In this document: piece by piece, positions 16,501-32,854 of the stretch
Layout of the letters: each line of letters starts with the position of its first letter
Position numbering within the stretch: position 1 is the first letter of the stretch
Source: Sphaerolaimus hirsutus
Lineage: Eukaryota; Nematoda; Chromadorea; Monhysterida; Sphaerolaimidae
Assembly (NCBI GenBank): GCA_964036195.1
Contig: OZ038458.1
Coordinates: 23,511,832-23,575,831 of the forward strand
Length of the DNA: 64,000 bases
Reading direction: 5' to 3'
The notes under the pieces: generated by a model
Database searches by the model: none
What the model was told of the DNA's origin: nothing
The model's input: the letters and a program-made list of their open reading frames with translations, nothing else
Program-made: the position numbers and the translations under genes

Positions 16501-16838
16501 TAGGTAATTAATTTGCACTGTGGTTCATGCATGGCGATCAATTGACGCTATGTCCAAAAAATTATTTATCACAATTGCATTCATAAGAGTTTATTGCCTG
16601 ATGACTTGACTAATAGGCGACACAATGTTGATATAACACTCAATTTTCATAGATAAATTGAGAAACTTGGTAACTGCAGACATTTTTTCGCACCAAATAA
16701 ATGAAACACGCATTTCACTAAATCCGTGTAGCATGACTTCACTGATAATTGAGCTAAATAAAACAATCACACGAAGCGGTACCTAAATAAATTTTTCCCT
16801 AGATATCACCTATCGGATAAAAATTCCAATCTGACTCT

Positions 16839-17196
16839 TACCGTATATTCTTGAATAAGTCTATTTTAGCATAACTCCCCCGTGTATGCGACCGATGGAA
16901 AATAAGACCGCCCCTAATAATTCCGAATAACTCATCCATCAGACATCACTATGGTATTCATAGAGCCATAAAGTCAAATTCGTAAAACAAAATGTGCTCA
17001 AAATACATAAACACACGATGCTGCGCCCAGTAAAATCGCTAAAAGCCATTGAATAGCGAATAAAGTTCATTTCAGCAATACCGCATTTTGCATAAATTCC
17101 AATGAAAAATATGTAGCTCCCATCTAAACCGGCCCCTTCAAAGGCCCAAACCTGCCAAAAATTAGCCCCGGGGGGCTTATTCAAGCACACACGGTA
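16839..17196. mobile_element. TACCGTA-family inverted-repeat element 3' of PGM1 P2
   Basis: 358 bp with ends TACCGTATATTCTTGAATAA and, inverted, TACCGTGTGTGCTTGAATAA. It lies 26 bp past the PGM1 stop codon, so it probably forms part of the 3' UTR or its terminator region. Copy 3 counterpart is 50107-50464. No target duplication could be defined. Confidence 0.65.
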
Positions 17197-17221
17197 TAGA
17201 CCCACCTACTACCGTAACCCC

Positions 17222-21446
<4,225 letters not shown>

Positions 21447-21785
21447 CTGCGAAATTTTTTCATTTTCAAAAAATATTGTTTGTTGCGCCAACCGATTAAA
21501 ATTCATTACCGTATTTCCTCGAAATACCCCCCCCCCCTCGTTTGACCCCCCCCCCCTCTCGAGACCACTATGAAACAATCACCCCCCCTCGAAATACCCC
21601 CCCCCAGATTGAGTGTAAAGAGAACGTACATGACAAATACTACAGTTTGTGTTCTGCGTAGTGCAGAACACACGTTAAAACAATGTCGTAATCACGTTAG
21701 AACAGTGTTTATACGGTCTACATACTAATATTAGTCTACATAACCTTATAAATGGCGGTTTTTGTTGTATTTTTTGACGTCTGCG

Positions 21786-22363
21786 TACGTTTGCGCACTC
21801 TCACATTTGCAGCTTTGTGCACTCTCACATTTACAATTTTTCTCACTCTCACATTTGCAGTTTCACGCACTCTCACATTTGCAGCTTTGCGCACTCTCAC
21901 ATTTGCAGCTTCGTGCACTCTCACATTTACAATTTTGCTCACTCTCACATTTGCAGTTTCGCGCACTCTCACATTTGCAGCTTCGTGCACTCTCACATTT
22001 ACAATTTTGCTCACTCTCACATTTGCAGTTTCGCGCACTCTCACATTTGCAGCTTCGTGCACTCTCACATTTACAATTTTGCTCACTCTCACATTTGCAG
22101 CTTTGCACACTCTCACATTTACAATTTTGCTCACTATCACATTTGCAGCTTCGTGCACTCTCACATTTACAATTTTGCTCACTCTCACATTTGCAGCTTT
22201 GCACACTCTCACATTTACAATTTTGCTCACTATCACATTTGCAGCTTCGTGCACTCTCACATTTACTATTTTGCTCACTCTCACATTTACAGCTTTGCAC
22301 ACTCTCACATTTACAATTTTGCTCACTATCACATTTGCAGCTTCACGAACTCTAACATTTAAT
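21786..22363. repeat. 24-bp satellite array (P2)
   Basis: Tandem cactctcacatttgcagctt-type units in the same order as the P1 array at 5168-5745. It is followed by the orphan exon-like block (22367-22430) and 18-bp repeats (22456-22553). Confidence 0.95.
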
Positions 22364-22366
22364 TAA

Positions 22367-22430
22367 CTCTGCGGGGGGCTGGGGCTTGTGCTCGCCCGCC
22401 GCCAGCGCGTCGTACACCTGTACTCCACAG
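22367..22430 (-). other. Possible orphan exon, unidentified (P2 copy)
   Basis: Same as 5749-5812: CAG acceptor-like site and VYDALAAGEHKPQPPAEL, ending in the 24-bp satellite without a donor. Confidence 0.3.
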
Positions 22431-23679
22431 GGGCCACGTTCAACTGGCAAAAGTTGTGTGCAGTGGACATCTGCGCTCAGTGGACATCTGCGCTCAGTGG
22501 ACATCTGCGCTCAGTGGACATCTGTGCTCAGTGGACATCTGCGCTCAGTGCACATGCGAAACATGCCCCTCAAACAACTCCCCCTCATGTTTACCATTTT
22601 GTTCACCCTCACATTTACCATTTTGCTCACTCTCACATTTATATTTCAAAAGTTGTTTGGTCAGAAACTAGTGTGCAAAGGGCCATTTTGCGCAAATGTA
22701 ATGGCAGGGGTTTTGTAGATTTGGACTGCCACAGGGGTTCATATAGATAGTAAATCACTCCTCCAGAGGGATAAATATCATTCTAGAATACTCAAATGTG
22801 TTCAAAGCTAATTTATCAGTTTTCAAAATTTTGCCACCCCACCACAAACAACTCCCCCTCATGTTTACCATTTTGCTCGCTCTCACATTTACCATTTTGC
22901 CCCCCTCAAACAACTCCCCCTCATGTTTACCATTTTGCTCACTCTCACATTTACCATTTTGCTCACTCTCACATTTACATTTCAAAAGTTGTTTGGTCAG
23001 AAACTAGTGTGCAAAGGGCCATTTTGCGCAAATGTAATGGCAGGGGTTTTGTAGATTTGGACCGCCACAGGGGTTCATATAGATAGTAAATCACTCCTCC
23101 AGAGGGATAAATATCATTCTAGAATACTCAAATGTGTTCAAAGCTAATTTATCAGTTTTCAAAAGTTTGCCCCCCCCCCACAAACAACTCCCCCTCATGT
23201 TTACCATTTTGCTTGCTCTCACATTTACCATTTTGCCCCCCTCAAACAACCCCCCCTCATGTTTACCATTTTGCTCACTCTCACATTTACCATTTTGCTC
23301 ACTCTCACATTTACATTTCAAAAGTTGTTTGGTCAAAAACTAGTGTGCAAAGGGCCATTTTGCGCAAATGTAATGGCAGGGGTTTTGTAGATTTGGACCG
23401 CCACAGGGGTTCATATAGATAGTAAATCACTCCTCCAGAGGGATAAATATCATTCTAGAATACTCAAATGTGTTCAAAGCTAATTTATCAGTTTTCAAAA
23501 TTTTGCCCCCCCCTCAAACAACTCATCCTCACATTTACCATGTTGCTCACTCTCACATTTACCATTTTGCTCACTCTCACATTTACATTTCAAAAGTTGT
23601 TTGGTCAAAAACCAGTGTGCAAAGGGCCATTTTGCGCAAATGTAATGGCAGGGGTTTTGTAGATTTGGACCACCACAGG

Positions 23680-24466
23680 TAGGGCTCGAACTCGACTCGA
23701 CTCGACTCGACTCGTGACTCGAGGGTAAAATAGGGTACCGACTCGACTCGGCCAACTCGACCGGAAAAATATCGCCCTGACTCGAGACTCGAGGTTTTTG
23801 CCTGACTCGACTAGAAATTTTGGCAAATTTCAAGTCAGGGTTGTCCATTCAATCATGTCAAAAATATCAATTTTGACATGATTTTTTAAACATATTTTTT
23901 GAAAATTTTGCACGCAAATGCACATTTCCACACCACATTCATGATTAATCATCAATTGGCTTGGCATATGTATTCAATGATAAATACATAGGATGTTGTT
24001 TTCCATTCCTTGCCTGAAATTGTAATTTGCTGGCTGGTTGAGGGATGGCATTTTTTTTGGTTTTTATTTTAAAATGTTGTTTTATTATAAAAACCAAGTA
24101 ATTAAAATATGTCATTTTTCTATCCCTAGGCTGTTTTTATTTATGGCAATATCAAGAAAGTGAACTTGTGTGACAAAAAGTTATTATTTTTGCTTTATCT
24201 TTATCTAACTTGATATTAAAATGAAATGTTGGCTTTTTACTTCATCAAGTGTGTGGTAAAACATTGGTAAAGAAACCAGTATCTAAAATTTCCACAAGCA
24301 TCCTACCAGAAGATAATACATTTGACTCGACTCGAGACTCGACATTTATGCCTGACTCAACTCGATTTTTCACTGACTCGTCCGACTCGACTCGCCGACT
24401 CGACCGGAAAAATTTTGGGGCTCTGACTCGAACTCGAGTTTGAAAAAAATCGAGTTTCGAGCCCTA
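23680..24466. mobile_element. hAT-like MITE with ACTCG core (P2 array, first)
   Basis: Counterpart of 7062-7848 with the same accacagg 8-bp duplications. One SNP (gcctgactcaactcg) differs from the other copies. Confidence 0.9.
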
Positions 24467-25082
24467 ACCACAGGGGTTCATATAGATAGTAAATCACTCC
24501 TCCAGAGGGATAAATATCATTCTAGAATACTCAAATGTGTTCAAAGCTAATTTATCAGTTTTCAAAATTTTGCCACCCCCCCACAAACAACTCCCCCTCA
24601 TGTTTACCATTTTGCTCGCTCTCACATTTACCATTTTGCCCCCCTCAAACAACTCCCCCTCATGTTTACCATTTTGCTCACTCTCACATTTACCATTTTG
24701 CTCACTCTCACATTTACATTTCAAAAGTTGTTTGGTCAGAAACTAGTGTGCAAAGGGCCATTTTGCGCAAATGTAATGGCAGGGGTTTTGTAGATTTGGA
24801 CCGCCACAGGGGTTCATATAGATAGTAAATCACTCCTCCAGAGGGATAAATATCATTCTAGAATACTCAAATGTGTTCAAAGCTAATTTATCAGTTTTCA
24901 AAATTTTGCCCCCCCCTCAAACAACTCATCCTCACATTTACCATGTTGCTCACTCTCACATTTACCATTTTGCTCACTCTCACATTTACATTTCAAAAGT
25001 TGTTTGGTCAAAAACCAGTGTGCAAAGGGCCATTTTGCGCAAATGTAATGGCAGGGGTTTTGTAGATTTGGACCACCACAGG

Positions 25083-25869
25083 TAGGGCTCGAACTCGACT
25101 CGACTCGACTCGACTCGTGACTCGAGGGTAAAATAGGGTACCGACTCGACTCGGCCAACTCGACCGGAAAAATATCGCCCTGACTCGAGACTCGAGGTTT
25201 TTGCCTGACTCGACTAGAAATTTTGGCAAATTTCGAGTCAGGGTTGTCCATTCAATCATGTCAAAAATATCAATTTTGACATGATTTTTTAAACATATTT
25301 TTTGAAAATTTTGCACGCAAATGCACATTTCCACACCACATTCATGATTAATCATCAATTGGCTTGGCATATGTATTCAATGATAAATACATAGGATGTT
25401 GTTTTCCATTCCTTGCCTGAAACTGTAATTTGCTGGCTGGTTGAGGGGTGGCATTTTTTTTGGTTTTTATTTTAAAATGTTGTTTTATTATAAAAACCAA
25501 GTAATTAAAATATGTCATTTTTCTATCCCTAGGCTGTTTTTATTTATGGCAATATCAAGAAAGTGAACTTGTGTGACAAAAAGTTATTATTTTTGCTTTA
25601 TCTTTATCTAACTTGATATTAAAATGAAATGTTGGCTTTTTACTTCATCAAGTGTGTGGTAAAACATTGGTAAAGAAACCAGTATCTAAAATTTCCACAA
25701 GCATCCTACCAGAAGATAATACATTTGACTCGACTCAAGACTCGACATTTATGCCTGACTCGACTCGATTTTTCACTGACTCGTCCGACTCGACTCGCCG
25801 ACTCGACCGGAAAAATTTTGGGGCTCTGACTCGAACTCGAGTTTGAAAAAAATCGAGTTTTGAGCCCTA
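25083..25869. mobile_element. hAT-like MITE with ACTCG core (P2 array, second)
   Basis: Counterpart of 8465-9251, same target duplication; private SNPs include gaaactgtaat, gaggggtggc and ctcgactcaaga. Confidence 0.9.
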
Positions 25870-27323
25870 ACCACAGGGGTTCATATAGATAGTAAATCAC
25901 TCCTCCAGAGGGATAAATATCATTCTAGAATAATCAAATGTGTTCAAAGCTAATTTATCAGTTTTCAAAATTTTGCCACCCCCCCACAAACAACTCCCCC
26001 TCATGTTTACCATTTTGCTCGCTCTCACATTTACCATTTTGCCCCCCTCAAACAACTCCCCCTCATGTTTACCATTTTGCTCACTCTCACATTTACCATT
26101 TTGCTCACTCTCACATTTACATTTCAAAAGTTGTTTGGTCAGAAACTAGTGTGCAAAGGGCCATTTTGCGCAAATGTAATGGCAGGGGTTTTGTAGATTT
26201 GGACCGCCACAGGGGTTCATATAGATAGTAAATCACTCCTCCAGAGGGATAAATATCATTCTAGAATACTCAAATGTGTTCAAAGCTAATTTATCAGTTT
26301 TCAAAATTTTGCCCCCCCCACAAACAACTCCCCCTCATGTTTACCATTTTGCTCGCTCTCACATTTACCATTTTGCCCCCCTCAAACAACTCCCCCTCAT
26401 GTTTACCATTTTGCTCACTCTCACATTTACCATTTTGCTCACTCTCACATTTACATTTCAAAAGTTGTTGGGTCAAAAACTAGTGTGCAAAGGGCCATTT
26501 TGCGCAAATGTAATGGCAGGGGTTTTGTAGATTTGGACCGCCACAGGGGTTCATATAGATAGTAAATCACTCCTCCAGGGGGATAAATATCATTCTAGAA
26601 TACTCAAATGTGTTCAAAGCTAATTTATCAGTTTTCAAAATTTTGCCCCCCCCTCAAACAACTCATCCTCACATTTACCATGTTGCTCACTCTCACATTT
26701 ACCATTTTGCTCACTCTCACATTTACATTTCAAAAGTTGTTTGGTCAAAAACTAGTGTGCAAAGGGCCATTTTGCGCAAATGTAATGGCAGGGGTTTTGT
26801 AGATTTGGACTGCCACAGGGGTTCATATAGATAGTAAATCACCCCTCCAGAGGGATAAATATCATTCTAGAATACTCAAATGTGTTCAAAGCTAATTTGT
26901 CAGTTTTCAAAATTTTGCCCCCCCCCCACAAACAACTCCCCCTCATGTTTACCATTTTGCTCACTCTCACATTTACCATTTTGCCCCCCTCAAACAACTC
27001 CCCCTCATGTTTACCATTTTGTTCACCCTCACATTTACCATTTTGCTCACTCTCACATTTATATTTTGCTCCCCCTCAAACAACTCCCCCTCACATTTAC
27101 CATTTTGCCCCCCCCCAAACAACTCCCCCTCACATTCACCATTTTGCTCACTCTCACATTTATTATTTCCCCCCCTCAAACAACTCCCCCTCACATTTAC
27201 CATTTTGCTCACTCTCACATTTACCATTTTGCCCCCCTCAAACAATAAAGTGTTTTCCTATAAAACATAACATTCACATCCTGTATTTAAGAAAATATTA
27301 AAAAATCACTATTGTGCCTGCAC

Positions 27324-27626
27324 TAGTGATGTGTAAAGTGCCAGAACTATGGCGCCAAGCGCCATGGCTCTTTTCTGACCCCCAGCGCCAAGCGCTTATG
27401 TTGCTAGAACAAAATGGCATCAAGCGCCAGAAGCGCCATGGCACTTTTTGCATTGGCACTAGCGCCAAGCGCCAGCGCCAGGCATTTTGTTCCTGGCACT
27501 GGTCAAAAATTGCGCCAAGTGTCAAAAGCGCCATGGCACTTTTCGTGAGCATGGCACCAAGCATTGATGACGCCACAGTGAAATAGCACCAAGCGCTAAA
27601 AGCGCCATGGTGCTTTTACATAACTA
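27324..27626. mobile_element. hAT-like MITE with GCGCCAAGCGCC core (P2 side)
   Basis: 303 bp with ends TAGTGATGTGTAAAGTGCC and, inverted, TAGTTATGTAAAAGCACC, flanked by 8-bp duplications gcctgcac at 27316-27323 and 27627-27634. The interior is a series of GCGCCAAGCGCC, GCGCCATGGCGC-like palindromes. Shared with the P3 side (60986-61288), so it is older than that duplication. Confidence 0.9.
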
Positions 27627-28207
27627 GCCTGCACACACTAGTTTTCAACCATATTTTTAAAACACATTTATCAGCTTTGAATGCATTTGAGGTTTCTACA
27701 ATGAGGTGACTGTCAACTTAAGTCACCTCATTGTAGTAAGGTGACTACACTTTGCTTGATGCTGGGGGTTGGAAAAGTTCTTTGAAAAAGTTCAGTACTT
27801 TTAACAACTCTGCACCTTCGTTGTAAAAAGTATTTACATTTACTCTATTAATATGTATACTCGAGTACTGCATAAATACTTTTACATTTCATTCTGAAAA
27901 AATACCCGTACTCACTTACTCGTATATTTTTTGAAAGTACATGTTTTAAGTGGCATAGAAAGTGGCATTTAAACAGACAGAAAGCGACAAACATAGTCAC
28001 GCTAGTTTTCAACCAAAATCTCAAAAAACTCATAAATCAGCTTTGAATACATTGGAGTTTTCTAGAACGAGGTCAACCACAGTTGATAGATATCATGAAT
28101 GACTCACACTAGAAACATAAAATGTGTTCAAAGCTGATTTTTTAAATGTGTTCAAAGCTGATTTTTTTAGTTGATTATGGAAGTGGAAGTGGAACAGTGG
28201 AAGTTAT
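27627..28207. other. Spacer with inverted-repeat traces
   Basis: No gene seen. caatgaggtgactgtcaact and its complement aagtcacctcattgtag (27700-27740) form a short hairpin. Recurrent phrases tgtgttcaaagctgatt and gaacgaggtcaaccac link it to the flanking satellites. Confidence 0.55.
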
Positions 28208-28323
28208 GGATCTGTTCCCAATCGAATTGGAGTTTTGGATCTGTTCCCAATCGAATTGGAGTTTTGGATCTGTTCCCAATCGAATTGGAGTTTTGGATCT
28301 GCTCCCAATCGAGTTTTCTAGAA
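28208..28323. repeat. 29-bp minisatellite, four copies
   Basis: Four tandem copies of gatctgttcccaatcgaatt plus ggagttttg, immediately followed by cgagttttctagaacgaggt, which also occurs once upstream (28056-28076). Same at 61870-61985. Confidence 0.9.
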
Positions 28324-28369
28324 CGAGGTCAACCACCGTTGATAGATATCATGAATGACTCACACTAGA

Positions 28370-30585
28370 CTCTCACATTTACCATTTTGATTACTCTCAC
28401 ATTTACCATCTTGCTCACTCTCACATTTACCATTTTGCACACACTCATGTTTATCATTTTGCTCACTCTCACATTTACCATTTTGCTCACTCTCACATTT
28501 ACCATTTTGCTCACTCTCACATTTGCAGTTTCACGCACTCTCACATTTGCAGCTTTGCACACTCTCACATTTACAATTTTGCTCACTCTCACATTTACCA
28601 TTTTGCTCACTCTCACATTTGCAGTTTCGCGCACTCTCACATTTGCAGCTTCGCGCAATCTCACATTTGCAGCTTTGTGCACTCTCACATTTACAATTTT
28701 GCTCACTCTCACATTTGCAGTTTCGCACACTCTCACATTTGCAGCTTCGCGCACTCTCACATTTGCAGCTTTGTGCACTCTCACATTTACAATTTTGCTC
28801 ACTCTCACATTTGCAGTTTCGCGCACTCTCACATTTGCAGCTTTGTGCACTCTCACATTTACAATTTTTCTCACTCTCACATTTGCAGTTTCACGCACTC
28901 TCACATTTGCAGCTTCGCGCACTCTCACATTTGCAGCTTCGTGCACTCTCACATTTACAATTTTGCTCACTCTCACATTTGCAGCTTTGTGCACTCTCAC
29001 ATTTACAATTTTTCTCACTCTCACATTTGCAGTTTCACGCACTCTCACATTTGCAGCTTCGCGCACTCTCACATTTGCAGCTTCGTGCACTCTCACATTT
29101 GCAGCTTCATGCACTCTCACATTTACAATTTTGCTCACTCTCACATTTGCAGCTTTGTGCACTCTCACATTTACAATTGTGCTCACTCTCACATTTGCAG
29201 TTTCGCGCACTCTCACATTTGCAGCTTCGCGCACTCTCACATTTGCAGCTTCGCGCACTCTCACATTTGCAGCTTCGCGCAATCTCACATTTGCAGCTTT
29301 GTGCACTCTCACATTTACAATTTTGCTCACTCTCACATTTGCAGTTTCGCACACTCTCACATTTGCAGCTTCGCGCACTCTCACATTTGCAGCTTCGCGC
29401 ACTCTCACATTATATATTTTGCTCACTCTCACATTTGCAGTTTCGCGCACTCTCACATTTGCAGCTTTGTGCACTCTCACATTTACAATTTTGCTCACTC
29501 TCACATTTGCAGTTTCGCGCACTCTCACATTTGCAGCTTTGTGCACTCTCACATTTACAATTTTTCTCACTCTCACATTTGCAGTTTCACGCACTCTCAC
29601 ATTTGCAGCTTCGCGCACTCTCACATTTGCAGCTTCGTGCACTCTCACATTTACAATTTTGCTCACTCTCACATTTGCAGCTTTGCACACTCTCACATTT
29701 ACAATTTTGCTCACTCTCACATTTGCAGTTTTGCGCACTCTCACATTTGCAGCTTTGTGCACTCTCACATTTACAATTTTTCTCACTCTCACATTTGCAG
29801 TTTTGCGCACTCTCACATTTGCAGCTTTGTGCACTCTCACATTTACAATTTTTCTCACTCTCACATTTGCAGTTTCGCACACTCTCACATTTGCAGCTTC
29901 GCGCACTCTCACATTTGCAGCTTCGCGCACTCTCACATTATATATTTTGCTCACTCTCACATTTGCAGTTTCGCGCACTCTCACATTTGCAGCTTTGTGC
30001 ACTCTCACATTTGCAGCTTTGTGCACTCTCACATTTACAATTTTTCTCACTCTCACATTTGCAGTTTCACGCACTCTCACATTTGCAGCTTCGCGCACTC
30101 TCACATTTGCAGCTTCGTGCACTCTCACATTTACAATTTTGCTCACTCTCACATTTGCAGCTTTGCACACTCTCACATTTACAATTTTGCTCACTCTCAC
30201 ATTTGCAGTTTTGCGCACTCTCACATTTGCAGCTTTGTGCACTCTCACATTTACAATTTTTCTCACTCTCACATTTGCAGTTTCACGCACTCTCACATTT
30301 GCAGCTTTGCGCACTCTCACATTTGCAGCTTCGTGCACTCTCACATTTACAATTTTGCTCACTCTCACATTTGCAGTTTCGCACACTCTCACATTTGCAG
30401 CTTTGTGCACTCTCACATTTACAATTTTGCTCACTCTCACATTTGCAGTTTCGCGCACTCTCACATTTGCAGCTTCGTGCACTCTCACATTTACAATTTT
30501 GCTCACTCTCACATTTGCAGCTTTGCACACTCTCACATTTACAATTTTGCTCACTATCACATTTGCAGCTTCACGAACTCTAACA
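28370..30585. repeat. Large 24-bp satellite array (P2 side)
   Basis: About 92 tandem 24-bp units of cactctcacatttgcagctt type. The left edge has accattt variants; the body mixes gcagctt, gcagttt and acaattt variants in recurring multi-unit blocks, with rare ttatatatttt units at 29409-29420 and 29937-29948. Both strands and several frames are open for 600-730 codons solely because the period is divisible by three. Not a gene. Confidence 0.95.
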
Positions 30586-30636
30586 TTTAATTAACTTCAC
30601 TAATTCACTTAACTTCACAAATTCACTTTTAATACC

Positions 30637-31078
30637 TACCGTATTTCTCCGTGTAAACCGCCTGGGCGTTATACAAATCTGGGGCACTTTTTACCAACCT
30701 TTTTTGAAAACTTGTATAACGCCCGGGCGTTAATTTATTGGGAGAGGGGCGTTATACATCACCATATTTTCACATTTTTATAGGATTTTCACATTTTGTG
30801 AACGTGCAAAAGATATTTACATTTTTTTGTTCTCAACGCGCAGCTTATTCAATTGAAAAACGTGCATGCCGCGCAGACGCGGCGCAGTGCCGCCAGCCAT
30901 AGCATTGAAATGGTTCAAATTGGGCGCGCATTTTATTATTATGCAGTGTTATTTGTCGTGTGATTTTCAAGTTTTTTTTGTTTTTTGAAACCTTGTATAA
31001 CGCCCCGGGGCGCTATAAAGCTGTATAACGCCCCGGGCGTTGTGCACGGGGGGGCGGTTTACACGGAGAAATACGGTA
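30637..31078. mobile_element. TACCGTATT-family inverted-repeat element
   Basis: 442 bp with near-perfect TIRs of about 26 bp: TACCGTATTTCTCCGTGTAA at the left and the same inverted at the right, then subterminal CGCCnGGGCGTTATAC motifs (30660-30690; 30720-30760; 30995-31045). No transposase. Shares the TACCGTAT terminus with elements at 16839 and 44992. Confidence 0.8.
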
Positions 31079-31346
31079 CTGTAAGTGAGTCATAGGTCAT
31101 CAAAGTGTGAAAATAGGCATTTTGTGCAAATGTCAAAAATAGCTGAAAATAAGCAACAAAGAAAACAGATGAAGTATGAATTTTGAAGTGTCACATTTTG
31201 CGCACTCTCACATTTCGCGTGTAACATGTAATGAAGTGGCTAAAAATGTTGAGAAACATAATATAAATCATTCACTTCAAATTGGGAAAGTTGGCATTTT
31301 CTGCAAATGTCAAGTAAAGCTGAAAATAGGCAAAAACACATAGATG
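31079..31346. other. Spacer, no features recognised
   Basis: AT-rich, with one stray gcgcactctcacattt monomer remnant at 31200-31215 and no coding signal. Confidence 0.5.
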
Positions 31347-31773
31347 AAATAGTGAATTTGGACGTGAAAATTGACAGAAATAAGATTAAATTAGTGATTG
31401 TGAGTTATAATCCTGTAGAAATATCTCAAAAATAGTGACCTTTACTTTTTTTCCAGGAAAACGTACTTTACTAGTATTTAATCTTTCTTCATGAATAAAT
31501 GCCTGAATAAATAAGGAATACTTACTTATTATGAAACATTTATTTCCAACGGAATTATTCAAGGAAATATGGTATAGTGTTTATAAACTGTTAAATCTTT
31601 CAAAGTGTGATATTTCTGTCCATCGGCAACATATTAAATAATAAACATAAATATAAATAAAGCACAAAGCTTCGTTTTTTTAAAACCTATTTAGTGTGCC
31701 CAAACGAGCATAAGCCGCACCAGGAACTCTCAATTGAGCACAAAAGCGGCCTTTTTAAAAATAAGCAAAAACT
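31347..31773. repeat. Conserved non-coding block, copy 2
   Basis: Matches 9795-10222. At 31773/31774 it is joined to sequence equivalent to 14553 onward, so the 4.3 kb of satellites present at 10223-14552 are missing here. Confidence 0.85.
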
Positions 31774-32169
31774 ACACCACTAGTCGTTATTAAGACGAAT
31801 GTGTGAAATAACTGTGCCTAAACAGATGTGGCAATGGGGTTGGTTTTTGGGGTTCAAATTACTAAAACCAAATAATTTTTTTTTCAAAGTAACTGAAAAT
31901 TGTAAAAGTTAAGAGAAAAAATGGATCGACATCAAGTGCCGCTGAAAATCGACTTAAAACGAATATAACTTCAGAAAACAAAACACTCCCCATTGCTACT
32001 TCACCAAAATATCGAAATACGTGCAGTGTAAACAACAAGCCAACAGCACGCATAAAAACCCAACAACTAAAAATTGAATTAGAACGTAAGGCGCAAGTAA
32101 GGTGCCATTATACGCACAATTGCAGCGCCTTACTTTCTAATTCGATATGGGCCCTTGGCCGAGTGCCAA
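31774..32169. other. Tim13 3'-flank copy
   Basis: Homologous to 14553-14954 with scattered substitutions and small indels. No gene of its own. Confidence 0.8.
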
Positions 32170-32269
32170 TCACATGCCGGTCATGCCCATGGAGCCAGCT
32201 TCCTGCGTCAACCTGCCCTGGTATGTCTGGCTGACCAAATTCCACGTCTCCATGTACCTGTCCATGCAG
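32170..32269 (-). pseudogene. TIMM13: Tim13 last-exon fragment
   Basis: 100 of the 114 bp of Tim13 exon 3, from the stop codon (32170-32172) through the codons for [12 protein letters not shown], then a break inside the CLSNC motif: at 32269 the sequence switches to cgtcagcgccatggaacgct. The remaining exon start, acceptor, introns and exons 1-2 are missing. A broken duplicate, not functional. Confidence 0.9.
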
Positions 32270-32854
32270 CGTCAGCGCCATGGAACGCTGTATATGTATG
32301 TAAATATACATACAAAACAGCAAAAACACAACAAAAATACAACGATTTGCGGCCACATGGAGCAAATCGGATGATAATACCTTATGTCTGGTGAAGAATG
32401 CGCGCTTGCGCGCAAAATTTTTTACGCTGACGTTGAAAAAAATCGAATTTTCCGGTCACTTTCTGGTCTCGCCCCGGGAGGAGGGGGGCTGCAGCCCCCC
32501 CCCGCCCCCCCCTGGATACGGCCCTGCACTGAATTGATCTTATTGGTGGTGCAAATGAACAGTTGGAAAAATTTGTAGTCCAGTTTATCTTTTCTCGCTA
32601 ATGGGGGAGTTATTCAAAGAAATAGTGTAGACGAACGCGGCGTCAATTTCTGTCAGTTGTGAACTGAAATTCTACGAGTCTTTCGAATAATAAAAAAATG
32701 ATTTGGACTATTTAAATTATTCAATTTATCGAAATGAATTTACATGTAAGTCACATTTTCACATACTTTCAAAATTCAAAATTCAATTGACAACCGAAAC
32801 TGGCAACAACTTAGGCCGCGTCAACTAGCACTTGTCCCCAGTCTGCCCACCCAC
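32270..32854. other. Junction spacer with TE end
   Basis: Contains a small palindrome tatatgtatgtaaatataca (32290-32310) and a G/C-rich element end reading cctggatacggccctg, finishing at 32526; its left end is not defined. Here CSN4 exons 5 onward would be expected but none is recognised. Confidence 0.5.

Larger units (their letters stand above)
22560..27245. repeat. 336-bp composite satellite (P2), longer than beside P1
   Basis: Matches 5940-9790 at a constant offset of 16,618 bp up to about 26408, then continues with further units (starts near 26274, 26608, 26880) and a terminal stretch of caaacaactccccctcacat repeats. P1 lacks everything from about 26409 to 31346. Small capitalisable differences between units (gtcagaaactag / gtcaaaaaccag) distinguish monomers. 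Confidence 0.9.

Noticed and set aside
28365..30594. Long open frames of 637-735 codons on both strands
   Set aside because: They coincide exactly with the 24-bp satellite; several frames are open at once, the peptides are simple repeats, and unit number changes freely between copies.
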